Assembly (NCBI GenBank): GCA_012959765.1
Contig: DUCO01000034.1
Coordinates: 1-64,000, forward strand
Direction of reading: 5' to 3'
DNA: 64,000 nucleotides
Origin: Dehalococcoidia bacterium
GTDB taxonomy: Bacteria; Chloroflexota; Dehalococcoidia; Lucifugimonadales; Lucifugimonadaceae
Part shown: in pieces, positions 1 to 9,494 of the stretch
Numbering within the stretch: the first letter of the stretch is position 1
Layout: each line of letters starts with the position of its first letter
Program-made: the position numbers and the translations under genes
The notes under the pieces: generated by a model
What the model saw: only the letters and a program-made list of their open reading frames with translations
Database searches by the model: none
Told to the model about the DNA's origin: nothing

Positions 1-2
1 TC

Positions 3-872
3 TATTCGCTATTCGGCGGTCCGACGCGCCAAAGCCAGCAGGTCTACTGGTCGCACTGCGGCAGTTCCCGGGTACGACAGCACAAGCTCATCGGAGTTCC
101 GCCCATCGACTCGTTCGAAGCTGTCACCGAACTCGGAGCCGAGGTTCGAGAAAAGGGATTCAAAGCCCTAAAGACCAATATCAACTACCCTGGAACTCCA
201 GCACGCAGCTACGATGGTGGCTTCGGAACAGGTGCGACCGACCAGAACGTTACGTGGCAAACCCTCGACCACATCGAAAAGTACATCGGTGCATTCGAAG
301 AAGGTACGAAGGGCGAAGTTCAAATCGCACTCGACCTCAACTTCCACTTCAAGCCGCTTGCAGCACGCCAGGTCTGCGCCGTAATGGAACAGTTCAACAC
401 GATGTGGGTCGAGGTCGACATGTACGAACCGGAAGGACTCGCCGAGGTAAAGGCTGCTACTTCCGTGCCGATCACTTCTGGCGAAAACCTGTTCGGCATT
501 CGTGAGTACAGGCCGTACTTCGAAAACCGATCGATGGACAACGTGATGATCGACGTGCCGTGGAACGGTTTCGCTCGCTCACGCGATATCGCAATGCTCG
601 CTGAGAGCTACGAACTCAACATCGCCCCACACAACTACTACTCGCACCTTTCGACGATGCACTCAATCAACCTGTGCGCAACGGTGCCCAACGTCCGAAT
701 CATGGAAGCCGACATCGACGATGTGCCGTGGAAAGACGAGATCACCGGCGGTGCGCTCGACTACTCGAACGGCGAACTACAGATCCCAACCAAACCCGGC
801 TGGGGAGTAGACCTCGACGAAGACGTAGCCCGCAAACACGTCTGGCAACCAGGCCGAGGTCCGGGATTCTAG
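3..872 (+). CDS. Enolase-superfamily dehydratase, mandelate-racemase type (5' truncated by window edge)
   Basis: The frame is open from the window edge to the TAG at 870-872, about 289 residues, so only the N-terminal capping domain is missing. The visible part is a TIM-barrel of the mandelate racemase/muconate lactonizing group. It carries a KTN at the position of the KxK base, an Asp in DLNFHF, a Glu in VEVDMYEP and a Glu in SGENLFG as the three expected metal ligands, and a late His in APHNYYSHL as the likely second acid/base. Family knowledge: these enzymes abstract the proton alpha to a carboxylate, usually dehydrating sugar acids. The substrate cannot be read from the sequence. It is clearly different from the two rhamnonate-dehydratase-like copies near 58-60 kb. 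The C-terminal half is confidently assigned; the exact reaction is not. Confidence 0.85.
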   Translation, partial: YSLFGGPTRQSQQVYWSHCGSSRVRQHKLIGVPPIDSFEAVTELGAEVREKGFKALKTNINYPGTPARSYDGGFGTGATDQNVTWQTLDHIEKYIGAFEEGTKGEVQIALDLNFHFKPLAARQVCAVMEQFNTMWVEVDMYEPEGLAEVKAATSVPITSGENLFGIREYRPYFENRSMDNVMIDVPWNGFARSRDIAMLAESYELNIAPHNYYSHLSTMHSINLCATVPNVRIMEADIDDVPWKDEITGGALDYSNGELQIPTKPGWGVDLDEDVARKHVWQPGRGPGF

Positions 873-1034
873 TCATTACCACCTAAACAAAATAACGGGG
901 TGTGATAACGTCCCCATAGTTCCTCGATAACCCCGCATTAATCGACACTCTGGGCTGAAATGACGACCGATTCTGCACCCTAAACAGGAGACACCCGGTC
1001 CCCCCTCCACCGACTCCTCACATCGCGCAGCTTC

Positions 1035-2193
1035 GTGGCGTTGATTGTTTCGAACACACTGGGATTGGGCGGCGAGCAGATGCGCCTCGCTGCCCAATCG
1101 TGGTGGATACTCGACGAGGGTGGTTCAAAAACTGAGATGGGCCTTGCTGCCGGTCTTCGGTTCATCCCTATTGTAATCATCACCCTGTACGCCGGGGTGA
1201 TGATTGATCGAATCGGCGGGAAGCGAGTTTTGATCCTCGAACGCAGTTTCCTGGTCATCCTTTCGCTAGTTACCGCCTTCGTTCTGTTCTCAGACCAAGT
1301 GCAAATCTGGCACATCGTCGTCCTGACAGCAATCGCCGGTACGACAATCGCTATGGGATACCCATCAACTCAATCGCTTGTTCCACAGGTGGCCCCTAAG
1401 GAACTTTTCCAATCCGCTAACTCAATGAATCAGCTTGGAAACGCGCTTGGCCGCACGCTTGGGCCGTTGCTCGCTGGAATCTTGATCGCAATCAAGGACG
1501 CCGCGGTAGCCTTCATAGGCCTTGCAGTGGTTTACGCGGTTTCTGCCCTCGCAACATTCGGCATCGGCACGAAAACTCCCCTGTGCTCGGAATCTGGATC
1601 GGCAATAGGCCAAATAGCCGACGGGCTACGGTACATCAGGCGCAATCCCATCCTGATGTGGGTGATCCTGATGGCCTACTCAGTAGTTTTCTTGTCGTTC
1701 TTTTTTTCCGATCATCCCGGTCTACGCTCGCGATGTACTCAACACCAGTGAAGTGCAATTTGGATGGATGTGGGGCGCACTCGCAATCGGTCAGGGTGCC
1801 ACTGCTGTGACAATTGGAGCCACGGGAGGTTTTCGAAACAAGGCTCTCGGCCCGGTAGCTGAAGCACTAATTTTTGGAATAGGCCTAATCGCGTTTGGTC
1901 TCTCAGAAACCTACTGGCTGTCGCTAATATTTCTGGTTATTACTGGCATCGGTATACCGCTGTTTATCACCTCTGTGATAACTCTTCTGCAGGATCATTC
2001 CGAGCCTGCGTACCTCGGTCGAGTAATGGCGGTATACGCCATATCAGTGCAGAGCTTGTCTGCTGGGTGGTTGCCTGGAGGATTCCTGCTGGACACAATC
2101 GGAAACTTCCCGACCGTTCTCGTAAGCATCGGTGGGGCATGGAGTATCGTGTTCCTCAACTACGCTTCATCGAAAGAACTCCGACGAGCATGA
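1035..2193 (+). pseudogene. MFS exporter (EntS/MFS_3-like), frameshifted
   Basis: A GTG at 1035 opens a frame of hydrophobic segments with the MFS loop GVMIDRIGGKRVLI near residues 54-67. Similarity to the enterobactin-exporter-like MFS_3 group is by eye. The frame runs into nonsense after a seven-T run at about 1702-1708. Removing one T restores a continuous reading through PIIPVYARDVLNTSEVQFGW into the second frame, which continues to 2193 with the remaining transmembrane helices. The whole would be about 385 residues, normal for the family. The homopolymer makes a sequencing or assembly slip as likely as a real mutation. The start is uncertain: a stop at 981 limits the upstream extension and no good ribosome-binding site is visible. 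Confidence 0.7.
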
Positions 2194-2238
2194 GCGCTCT
2201 CGGTTCTGATCGCGTTCCGATGATAAATTGCCCAAACC

Positions 2239-3060
2239 ATGAACATCATCGACGCACACCCGCACATCTACTATGACGACCAAACCAAATACCCGGCCAT
2301 CGACGATCCGTGGAACCCCGGCGAACCGGCCACCGCCGAAGACCTGAAGTCAAAGATGGACGCGGCCGGAGTCGATAGAGCCGTGTTCATCCAGACCAGC
2401 ACGTTCTACGGTCACGACAACCGATACGTGATGGAATCGACCCGCCAGTACTCACAGTGGGCAACCGGAGTCGTAACGCTAAGCCCCGACAATCCGAAAC
2501 ACCTAGAAGTGCTCGAAGACGCAGTCACGAACTACTCGGTACGAGGGCTAAGAGGCACATCCGACCCAAACGGAAAAATCGGCTCACCAAACGTAAAACG
2601 CCTCTGGACAAAAGCCCGCGACCTCGGAATCGTAGTCAACTGCATGGTCATGGACGATCTCGACCGGGTGCCTGAAATCGAAGCTCTAGCAAGCGAGCTC
2701 GACGACCTAAACATCGTCATCGACCACTGCTTCATGCTCAACACGTTCCGAAAAACTGACGAGACACTGAGCGCCCTCGAACGCCTGGCTAGCCACCCGA
2801 ACATCCACGCCAAACTCACCAGCGGAACCCACGGCTCAGCGCGCGTCTACCCGCACGAAGACATGCACGCACCTCTCAAACGAGTCATCGAAGCATTCAC
2901 ACCACAACGATGCGTATGGGGATCAAACTTCCCGAACGCACTCTGGTCGAAAGGCACCAGCTACGCCCAGAATCTAAGCCTGTTCACAACCGAACTCGGC
3001 CTGTCGCAGTCCGATCAAGACGCCATTCTCGGCGGAACCGCCAGTAGGCTCTGGTTTTAG
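2239..3060 (+). CDS. Amidohydrolase-2 family metal-dependent hydrolase (COG3618-like)
   Basis: A 273-residue TIM-barrel hydrolase. The N-terminus has the DAHPHIY signature (HxH on strand 1), then VIDHC at about 172 and WGSNFPN at about 238, the position of the terminal GSDxP/GSNFP motif. Family knowledge: this group contains lactonases such as L-fuconolactone and L-rhamnono-lactone hydrolases and 2-pyrone-4,6-dicarboxylate lactonase, acting in the cytoplasm. The motif has Asn where many members have the catalytic Asp, but Asn is common in this subgroup. Sitting between a sugar-acid dehydratase and a sugar aldolase, a sugar-lactonase role is plausible but inferred. The ATG at 2239 gives a start exactly at the conserved first strand. 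Confidence 0.8.
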   Translation: MNIIDAHPHIYYDDQTKYPAIDDPWNPGEPATAEDLKSKMDAAGVDRAVFIQTSTFYGHDNRYVMESTRQYSQWATGVVTLSPDNPKHLEVLEDAVTNYSVRGLRGTSDPNGKIGSPNVKRLWTKARDLGIVVNCMVMDDLDRVPEIEALASELDDLNIVIDHCFMLNTFRKTDETLSALERLASHPNIHAKLTSGTHGSARVYPHEDMHAPLKRVIEAFTPQRCVWGSNFPNALWSKGTSYAQNLSLFTTELGLSQSDQDAILGGTASRLWF

Positions 3061-3195
3061 TTAGCATCTTCTACAACGTCGCCGCGCCATTCGCGCCAAA
3101 TGCCGAAGCAACCCATCGAAACACCGCTAGCAGTGCTAATCTGAATTCTCGATAAATATCACCTGCCCTCAAGTCGCCGACTACTCTGCTACCAA

Positions 3196-4548
3196 ATGAC
3201 GACAACGCAACCAAAACAACGACCCGTAATGAAACGCCCACTTGCGGTTCACGTAATGGCAAAACCAACCGGCGCAATCTGCAACATCGACTGCACCTAC
3301 TGCTTCTATCTCGAAAAAGAGAAACTCTACCCGGATAAGGCTCGCGGTGCGTGGAAAATGGGTGATGAAGAGCTTGAAGCGTACGTAAAGCAGTACATCG
3401 AAGCGCAAGACATTCCATTAGTGAACTTCGCCTGGCAGGGCGGCGAACCCACGTTGATGGGTGTCGATTTCTATCGCAAAGCCGTAAAGCTGCAGAAGCA
3501 GTACGCAGGCAAAAAGCAGGTATCAAACGCCTTCCAGACCAACGCCATTTTGCTCGACGATGAGTGGGGCGAATTTCTCGCTGAAGAAAAGTTCCTCGTT
3601 GGCGTTTCGATCGACGGTCCAGAAGAAATCCACAACCGTTACCGAATGACACAGGGCGGCGAGCCAACCTGGCACATGGTCATGGCGGGAATCGAAGTAC
3701 TCAAGAAGCACAAGGTCGAATTCAACACGCTCACCGTGCTCCACAAGCACAACGCCGATCACCCGAAAGAGCTGTACGAATTCCTAACCCGTGAAGTCGG
3801 CAGCCACTATCTACAGTTCATACCGATAGTCGAACGTGTAGCCGACAAACTACCAGCCCACTTCCTACAACTCGTTGGGCCCGAGTTCCGAGACGGCGCA
3901 ACAGTAACCGAATGGTCGGTTGGATCCGAGCAATATGGCAACTTCCTGACCGGCGTGTTCGATCAGTGGGTGCGAAAAGACATCGGCACATACTTCGTTC
4001 AGATCTTCGACACGGCTCTCGCAAGCTGGATGGGCCAGAACGCCGGACTCTGCATCTTCGCCGAAACCTGCGGCGACGCCATGATCATCGAACACAACGG
4101 CGATGTTTACTCCTGCGACCACTTCGTCTATCCCGAATACAACCTCGGCAACGTTGCCGACACCACAATTCGAGAGATGGCCGAAAGCCCTGAACAGCGC
4201 AAGTTCGGCACCGACAAACGAGACACGCTTCCAGATTTCTGCCGATCTTGCGAATTCCGATTCGCGTGTAACGGCGGCTGCCCCAAGCAACGCTTCACCA
4301 AGACGCCCGATGGTGAAGACGGCCTGAATTATCTCTGCGCCGGATACAAAAAGTACTTCGCTCACACCGAGCCATACATGAAGGCGATGGTCGCCGAACT
4401 TCGAAGCGGACGCCCCGCCGCCAACATCATGGAAAAAGCGAACGCCATCCCGAAGATGTCGGACAATCCCTACGCCGGAGTAGGCCGCAACGACATGTGC
4501 CCCTGCGACTCAGGCAAAAAGTTCAAACGCTGCCACGGCGGCGGCTAG
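3196..4548 (+). CDS. Radical SAM/SPASM enzyme, anaerobic sulfatase-maturase-like, with C-terminal SEC-C motif
   Basis: 450 residues. The radical SAM cluster is CNIDCTYC (Cys 29, 33, 36, spaced CX3CX2C), preceded by the HVMAKPTGA lead typical of sulfatase-maturating enzymes. A SPASM-type domain follows, with EHNGDVYSCDHF, then CRSCEFRFACNGGCPK and a final Cys in LCAGYKKYF that together bind auxiliary Fe-S clusters. The last 20 residues hold a SEC-C metal-binding motif, CPCDSGKKFKRCHG. Family knowledge: anSME oxidises a Cys or Ser of a sulfatase to formylglycine. No sulfatase gene is in this window, so the client protein is unknown. The added SEC-C tail is less usual. The ATG at 3196 is preferred because the N-terminal lead is conserved; the stop lies inside a terminator hairpin. 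Confidence 0.88.
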   Translation: MTTTQPKQRPVMKRPLAVHVMAKPTGAICNIDCTYCFYLEKEKLYPDKARGAWKMGDEELEAYVKQYIEAQDIPLVNFAWQGGEPTLMGVDFYRKAVKLQKQYAGKKQVSNAFQTNAILLDDEWGEFLAEEKFLVGVSIDGPEEIHNRYRMTQGGEPTWHMVMAGIEVLKKHKVEFNTLTVLHKHNADHPKELYEFLTREVGSHYLQFIPIVERVADKLPAHFLQLVGPEFRDGATVTEWSVGSEQYGNFLTGVFDQWVRKDIGTYFVQIFDTALASWMGQNAGLCIFAETCGDAMIIEHNGDVYSCDHFVYPEYNLGNVADTTIREMAESPEQRKFGTDKRDTLPDFCRSCEFRFACNGGCPKQRFTKTPDGEDGLNYLCAGYKKYFAHTEPYMKAMVAELRSGRPAANIMEKANAIPKMSDNPYAGVGRNDMCPCDSGKKFKRCHGGG

Positions 4549-4558
4549 GCCGCGTTTT
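4541..4558 (+). terminator. Intrinsic terminator overlapping the radical-SAM stop codon
   Basis: The sequence GCGGCTAGGCCGC forms a 5-bp stem whose loop is the TAG stop codon of the preceding gene, followed by GTTTTCTT. The same 13-mer ends the thioesterase gene near 60.86 kb on the other strand. Confidence 0.65.
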
Positions 4559-4585
4559 CTTGAAGACGGCTTGGTAGCCCAACTC

Positions 4586-4770
4586 TGTCATTGCGAGGCG
4601 CCCGATAGGGCAACGTGGCAATCAGCGTTTTCGAGCAACGCTCCGATCGAATGTCGGCGGACACCGAACATTCCGCTTGCACCCATTCAAAGTTATCGGC
4701 ACATGTTAAAAGCAGCATGATGTTCACCGTTATTGCCACGTCGCCTCAAGTCAGGCTCATCGCAATGACA
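4586..4770. repeat. REP-like repeat, inverted pair (family A)
   Basis: Arm 1 at 4586-4625 begins TGTCATTGCGAGG and ends ACGTGGCAATCAG. Arm 2 at 4732-4770 is its inverted copy (ATTGCCACGTCG to CGCAATGACA). The two arms enclose about 105 bases with no gene. The layout resembles a bacterial interspersed mosaic element or small MITE. Further copies of the arm occur at 18.4, 28.3, 57.6, 62.8 and 63.35 kb. Confidence 0.85.
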
Positions 4771-4880
4771 ACATGAGTTCCCACACCCCTCACAACCACC
4801 ACCCCCGCCCAGCGGGTAGAATTTCACGGGCTAATTCAACACGCCCGCCCACTACTCGATTTTTCGAGGGAGCTACTCCA

Positions 4881-5633
4881 GTGAAACTCAGGACCAACCG
4901 CGCAAAGCAGAAGCTCGCTAACGGCGAGATCGTAACCATCGTCAGCAGCATCACTCACCCCGACGATATCGATGCGGTTGGACCACTCGGATTTGACGGA
5001 ATCTGGCTCGAAGGCGAACACGGCGCAACCGACCCCGCCGATCTCGGCAACCTCACCCGGGCATGCGATATCTGGGGCATGACCTCGGTAGCCCGCATCA
5101 ACCTGAACGAACAGGGTCTCATCTATCGAACACTTGACCGAGGCGCGCAGGCCATCGTCGTTCCCCACGTAAACAACGCAGCGGAAGCCCAAAACGTTGT
5201 CGATGGCGGTAAGTTCACCCCTCTCGGAAAACGTGGCATGTTCACCAGCCGACAGGGACTCGGCGTTGAAAACTATTTCGACCAGGCAAACGACGAGTCG
5301 ATGCTCATCATCCTGATCGAAGACATCATCGCCTGGGAGAATCTCGACGAGATTCTTGCAGTCAAAGGCATCGACGTCGTATTCGTTGCACCCGGCGACT
5401 TCGCAGCGTCGATGGGTCACATGGGCGACCATCAGCACCCCGATGTGCAGGAAAAAATCAACGACGCACTAACTAGAATCGTCGCAGCCGGCCAACACGC
5501 TGGAGCGCTGGCAACAAACGAAAACGTCGCCGATTACGTAAAGATTGGTGTGAGGTTCTTCATGACGGGCGCAGGTCCGTGGATTGGCAGCGGATTCAAC
5601 GAGTTCGTAGCCAATGCAGAAGCTGCAAAATAA
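4881..5633 (+). CDS. HpcH/HpaI family aldolase
   Basis: Reading from the GTG at 4881 gives 250 residues, the usual size of HpaI-type class II aldolases. AGGGAG lies about 10 nt upstream. A longer in-frame extension from 4773 is low-complexity and reads through the end of the repeat element, so I reject it. Signatures are GFDGIWLEGEHG (substrate and acid/base region), the metal-ligand Glu in LIEDIIAW and the metal-ligand Asp in FVAPGDFAASMG. Family knowledge: these Mg/Mn enzymes reversibly cleave 2-keto-3-deoxy-sugar acids or 4-hydroxy-2-oxo acids to pyruvate plus an aldehyde. This fits the product of the sugar-acid dehydratases in the window, so it may act downstream of them (inference). Confidence 0.88.
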   Translation: MKLRTNRAKQKLANGEIVTIVSSITHPDDIDAVGPLGFDGIWLEGEHGATDPADLGNLTRACDIWGMTSVARINLNEQGLIYRTLDRGAQAIVVPHVNNAAEAQNVVDGGKFTPLGKRGMFTSRQGLGVENYFDQANDESMLIILIEDIIAWENLDEILAVKGIDVVFVAPGDFAASMGHMGDHQHPDVQEKINDALTRIVAAGQHAGALATNENVADYVKIGVRFFMTGAGPWIGSGFNEFVANAEAAK

Positions 5634-5713
5634 TTACTAGGAATTTTTGACCAGCAGGTATCTAATCAGCCCGGTCGAAATCGAAACGTATACGGAAAAC
5701 GGGATTTATCGAA

Positions 5714-6739
5714 TTGAAAAGTGTGACGTCTAAGCGACTTTTAATCATGGTGGGAATGCTCGCCCTCTTCGTGCTGGCAGCGTGTCAGGCCGCCGGTAAA
5801 AATCCCGAAAACGTTGAAATCAAAGTGATTCTCCCAACGCAAGACACCAAATTATGTCTGAACAACAGCTACCCGCAAGGCGCTCCTGTCTTCGGGGATG
5901 TCTCGCGAGACCAACTCGTAGGCGATCCCGATGGCATCAAAATATTTGACCGAGTAGTTGGCAGCGGAGACGAACCAAAAATCGAGGATCTGGTTACTGT
6001 GAACTACACAGGCTGGCTCGGGGAAGGCTGCGTTTTCGATTCATCGCACGCTCGTGGCGAAGAAGCGCAGCTCCTTCTGGTTGCCCTTATTCCGGGCTGG
6101 CGACAAGCGATGGCCACCATGAAGCCCGGCGGAGTGCGTCGAGTCGAGATTCCATCAGCACTCGCGTACCGAGAGCTTGGCTCACCGCCAGTAATTCCCG
6201 CAAACGCAATACTCACATTTGAAATCGAACTCGTAAGCGTTCTCACACCAGCCGCAGCAAGTGCCACCGCAACGGTCGTCGCTGCAAATGCAACCCCAAC
6301 CCCTGTTCCTACCGCAACGCCCGAAGGAGGGCCAATAGTGTCTTGTGACAACCCCGGTTACCCGGATTCCGCACCCCAGTACGGCGATGTGACTGAAGAT
6401 CAGTACACCGATCAGCCTTCAGGCATCCGCGTATTCGACGCTAAGGTCGGTGATGGTGCCGAACCCGATCAGAACAGCACCGTTGATATTCACTACACAG
6501 GCTGGCTTGTGGCTGACGGCTGTGTCTTCGACTCTTCCTACTCACGAGGACAGTCGGTGTCGTTCCCAGTTGGCGGCGTAATTCCCGGATTCCGTGACGC
6601 CATTCTCGGTATGAAGGCCGGTGGCCAGCGACGTGTCTACATCCCCGCCGATCAGGGCTACGGCGCAGGCGGCGCAGCCGGAGCAATCCCGCCAAACGCC
6701 GACCTCGTATTCGACATCGTCCTCGACGGCGTTCGATAG
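5714..6739 (+). CDS. Lipoprotein with two FKBP-type peptidyl-prolyl isomerase domains
   Basis: 341 residues from a TTG at 5714 (an in-frame GTG at 5723 is the alternative). The signal peptide ends in the lipobox LAAC, so the protein should be a membrane-anchored lipoprotein. Two FKBP_C domains follow, about residues 75-180 and 235-341. Both show VNYTGWL or IHYTGWL, VFDSSxxRG, a xxIPGxxxAxxxMKxGGxRRV segment and a terminal IPxNAxLxFxIxL strand. A Thr/Pro/Ala linker joins them. The first domain has LLLVALIPGW instead of the canonical FPxGxVIPGF, and lacks the GYG loop (AYRELG). It is likely a weak or inactive isomerase, while the second (PADQGYGAGG) looks intact. Predicted role: folding of exported proteins. 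It ends in a strong terminator at 6750. Confidence 0.9.
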   Translation: MKSVTSKRLLIMVGMLALFVLAACQAAGKNPENVEIKVILPTQDTKLCLNNSYPQGAPVFGDVSRDQLVGDPDGIKIFDRVVGSGDEPKIEDLVTVNYTGWLGEGCVFDSSHARGEEAQLLLVALIPGWRQAMATMKPGGVRRVEIPSALAYRELGSPPVIPANAILTFEIELVSVLTPAAASATATVVAANATPTPVPTATPEGGPIVSCDNPGYPDSAPQYGDVTEDQYTDQPSGIRVFDAKVGDGAEPDQNSTVDIHYTGWLVADGCVFDSSYSRGQSVSFPVGGVIPGFRDAILGMKAGGQRRVYIPADQGYGAGGAAGAIPPNADLVFDIVLDGVR

Positions 6740-6748
6740 GTACCAGTG

Positions 6749-6768
6749 GGTGCCAGCGGCACTTTTTT
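6749..6768 (+). terminator. Intrinsic terminator GTGCC-AGC-GGCAC + T6
   Basis: It lies 10 nt after the FKBP stop: stem GTGCC/GGCAC (6750-6762), 3-nt loop and six T. It is one member of a recurrent terminator family in this window. Confidence 0.85.
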
Positions 6769-6842
6769 CTTTCGCGGGAACGGTGCTGGCTGGTTTGGTG
6801 AGGTGACTCTCTCAGCGTCAACTTGTGAAACCGCTTGCCAAT

Positions 6843-6868
6843 TGTCATGCTGAACTAGATTCAGGATC
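6843..6868. repeat. Dispersed repeat, family B
   Basis: TGTCATGCTGAACTAGATTC followed by AGGATC matches the family B consensus TGTCATCCTGAACTCGATTC + AGGATCT. Each copy carries an internal TGAA...TTCA inverted pair. Other copies are near 23.77, 44.25, 53.36, 60.77 and 63.45 kb. The rest of the 265-base gap (6740-7004) shows no gene. Confidence 0.6.
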
Positions 6869-7004
6869 GCTATCAATCAGTAGTTGCAATCCAGTGACCC
6901 AAAAACTCCTAACAATCGCATACGCCCTACTAGGCTTCACAAAAACAGTAGCCTGCACATTCAGCCGCTCGATTAAGTAGCCACCCGCTCGATAAACTCC
7001 CAAC

Positions 7005-8471
7005 ATGCCTTCTCACTACCTGTCCATCGACGTTGGGTCGACCTCTGTTACCGCTCTAATCATCGACATCGAAACGAAGTCCGTGGTCGGGTCATCCACC
7101 ACTGCCAACACTGCTGAAACCACGTCTGCAAACGACAAGAAGATCGGCAGGTCAGAGTGGGACCTCGACCAAATGACCGAACTCGCAGCCACCAACGCTG
7201 CAGGTCTCATAGAACGCACGAAAACCCAACCCGCAGCGATAGGCATCACCGGTCAGCAACAAGGACTCCAGCTGCTCGATAACGACCTCAACACAGTCGG
7301 CAGCTTCATCTCCTGGCAGGATCAACGATCAAAAGACCTCCTACCCGGCGAAAACCGCACCTACCTCGACGCCATGGGCGAACTCGGCGGCGCAACATCT
7401 GAAGACGGCGGACTCCCCGCCTTCGAAAACGTCGGATGCCCTATCGTCACCGGCTACACCGCCCCAAATCTGTACTGGCTGAAGGCCAGCAACGAACTCC
7501 CGCAAAACGTTCACGCCACAACCGCACCCGAGTTCGTAGTGTCTCGACTCACCGACACCCGCCCCGTCACCGATCCAACCGACGCCGTGAGCTGGGGCGT
7601 TTACGATCTAGCCCAGATGGGCTGGAACTACGAACTCATCAACTCGCTAGGCCTCGATCGCACGCTATTCTCCAATCTTGCCGATTCCTGCACCCCCGCC
7701 GGCCAACTCACCAACGCCATGGCAAGCAAACTCGGCACCAAAGCAGGAATCCCCGTCTCGGTAGCATCGGGAGATCACCAGTGCAGCTTCGCTGGAACCG
7801 TAGCCGACTACGAAAACACCGTAGCCATCAACGTTGGCACAGGCGGCCAGGCATCGGTCTACGTCGATCAACCAACCCCACGAGGCTGGCTCGAGCTCCG
7901 ACCCTATATCCAGAGCGGATACCTGCTGGCGGGGGTCGGCGTAGTCGGAGGTCGAACGTTCCGCACGCTAAGAGATTTCTTCAACAACACCAGCCGTGCG
8001 ATCGCCGGATACGAACTCGACCCCGATGTGCTTTACGAAAAACTTGTCGAACTCGCAGCCGAAGTCCCCGCGGGTGCTGACGGCGTCGTTGTCGATCCAC
8101 TATTCACGGGCTCCCGCAGCAACCCGAAGGCCAAAGCAGCCATCCGAGAAATCACTCCGGGCACGTTCACACCCGGCCACATTGCACGAGCGCTCTTCGA
8201 AGCCATGGCGGCGCAGCTAGCCGATTCTTACCGAGAGGCGGCGAAGCTTGGAGCAGGCGAGCGATCAAAGCTTGTCGGATCAGGCAATGCAATCAAGCTC
8301 AACCCAATCCTAAGAGAATCACTCGAAGCCGAACTCGGCATGCCCCTCCAACTGGGAGCCCACAACGAAGAAGCAGCAATCGGAGCCGCCCTCTGCGCAG
8401 CGGTTGCCGACGGCTCATTCGCGTCGATAGCCGAAGCCAGCGCATCGTTTGCTTCTGGCACATCTGGCTGA
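7005..8471 (+). CDS. FGGY-family carbohydrate kinase
   Basis: 488 residues with both halves of the FGGY ATPase fold. The N-terminal domain begins LSIDVGSTSVTALIID (phosphate 1 motif), followed by GITGQQQGLQLLD and SWQDQR, the catalytic-Asp region. The C-terminal domain has VASGDHQCSFAG, INVGTGGQASVYV (phosphate 2) and LVGSGNAIKLNP (adenosine motif). The overall pattern is closest by eye to xylulokinase or sedoheptulokinase-like members. Substrate not determinable. It would phosphorylate a pentose, heptose or tetrol sugar and sits among other sugar catabolic genes; rpiB is in the same window. No sugar transporter is adjacent. Confidence 0.85.
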   Translation: MPSHYLSIDVGSTSVTALIIDIETKSVVGSSTTANTAETTSANDKKIGRSEWDLDQMTELAATNAAGLIERTKTQPAAIGITGQQQGLQLLDNDLNTVGSFISWQDQRSKDLLPGENRTYLDAMGELGGATSEDGGLPAFENVGCPIVTGYTAPNLYWLKASNELPQNVHATTAPEFVVSRLTDTRPVTDPTDAVSWGVYDLAQMGWNYELINSLGLDRTLFSNLADSCTPAGQLTNAMASKLGTKAGIPVSVASGDHQCSFAGTVADYENTVAINVGTGGQASVYVDQPTPRGWLELRPYIQSGYLLAGVGVVGGRTFRTLRDFFNNTSRAIAGYELDPDVLYEKLVELAAEVPAGADGVVVDPLFTGSRSNPKAKAAIREITPGTFTPGHIARALFEAMAAQLADSYREAAKLGAGERSKLVGSGNAIKLNPILRESLEAELGMPLQLGAHNEEAAIGAALCAAVADGSFASIAEASASFASGTSG

Positions 8472-8534
8472 GTCCGCAGAATAACCATTTCTGGGTGTAT
8501 CGCCTCGACCTGGCTAGGCGACAATAGCCACGCC

Positions 8535-9494
8535 ATGCCCATCCCGCCAGCACCAACACCAGATCAGTTCGATCAAATCGCAAAAGCGATCGATCCCAAA
8601 GCAAAAGTCATTTCCACTAGCAAGCTGCTTGGTGGACTCGGCTGCCACATGGACGTACTGGATATGCTTCTGGCCGATGGCACACCACTCAAGGTTGTCA
8701 CCAGGCAGTACTGGGTAAAAAACGATCCAGAAAACGATCAACGTCCCTCGGGTGAATCGGCCATTCTGAAGGCACTGGCAGCGAACGACGTACCGGTGCC
8801 GCTACCGATCCTCAGAGAAAACGTTGCAAGCAAAATTTTTGGTTGACCCGGACTCGTGATTTCCTACATCGACGGCACGCCCAGTTTCGCACCACTCGAT
8901 CTACAATATTGGGCAAGGCAACTCGGATCTGCATTAGCTAAAATCCACTCCGCCGCCGTTCCAGATGAACTCAAATCCATCCCGAGGTCGCACATAAACA
9001 GCCTCAATAAATGGATGAGTTCTGATGAACCGACAGAAAGATTCGCAAAGCACGAATTAGGACCGGATCTCTGGAAGGCTATGAAGTCGCTCTGGCCGAA
9101 CGTCGACACCTCCGCCCACCAGATCATTCACTCCGATTTCGGGCCCGGTAACACACTCTGGAAAGACGAGATGCTTCTTGCTGTTGTCGATTGGGAATGG
9201 CCGTCGCTGGGTGTACCTTCAGACGATGTCGGTTACTTCCTGGCAGACGCCGCATACGCCGGGCTCAACGTCGAAGAGACATTCATTAACGCCTACGAAA
9301 AAACCGCCGGAAAGCCCGTGCAAGACCTGCTTTTCTGGAAGATGATGGCAGCGGCCATCCCGTTGCCTAACGTCGGGCCAGGGGCTCGGGGTTACAACGG
9401 TCAGGGAATGAGAATGTTGACCGTATACGATTTTCGGCGAGCACACTCTAACTACGTCAAAAATCTGCTGACAGAGTTCCACGAAAATGTATGA
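8535..9494 (+). pseudogene. Aminoglycoside-phosphotransferase-like kinase, nonsense mutation at codon 104
   Basis: One continuous frame of about 319 codons, interrupted only by TGA at 8844-8846. The tandem paralogue reads ILGRPAIVISLVDGDP where this copy reads IFG-stop-PGLVISYIDGTP, so the stop sits at a conserved Arg: CGA changed to TGA by one transition. Downstream the catalytic loop HSDFGPGN and the metal site VVDWEWPSLG are intact. APH (PF01636) kinases phosphorylate small molecules or sugars. The neighbouring residues are not those of a Cys-like redox site and no UxxC is present, so selenocysteine is unlikely here. The stop may be a recent mutation or a consensus error. Its 3' end overlaps the next copy by 8 nt, suggesting an operon. 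Confidence 0.75.

Noticed and set aside
4773-4880. Longer N-terminus for the HpaI-type aldolase from ATG 4773
   Set aside because: The extension is low-complexity, follows directly on the repeat and exceeds family length; GTG 4881 has a good ribosome-binding site.
8844-8846. In-frame TGA in the first APH-like gene as a third selenocysteine codon
   Set aside because: The paralogue has Arg here, no Cys or UxxC redox motif is nearby, and a one-base CGA-to-TGA change explains it.
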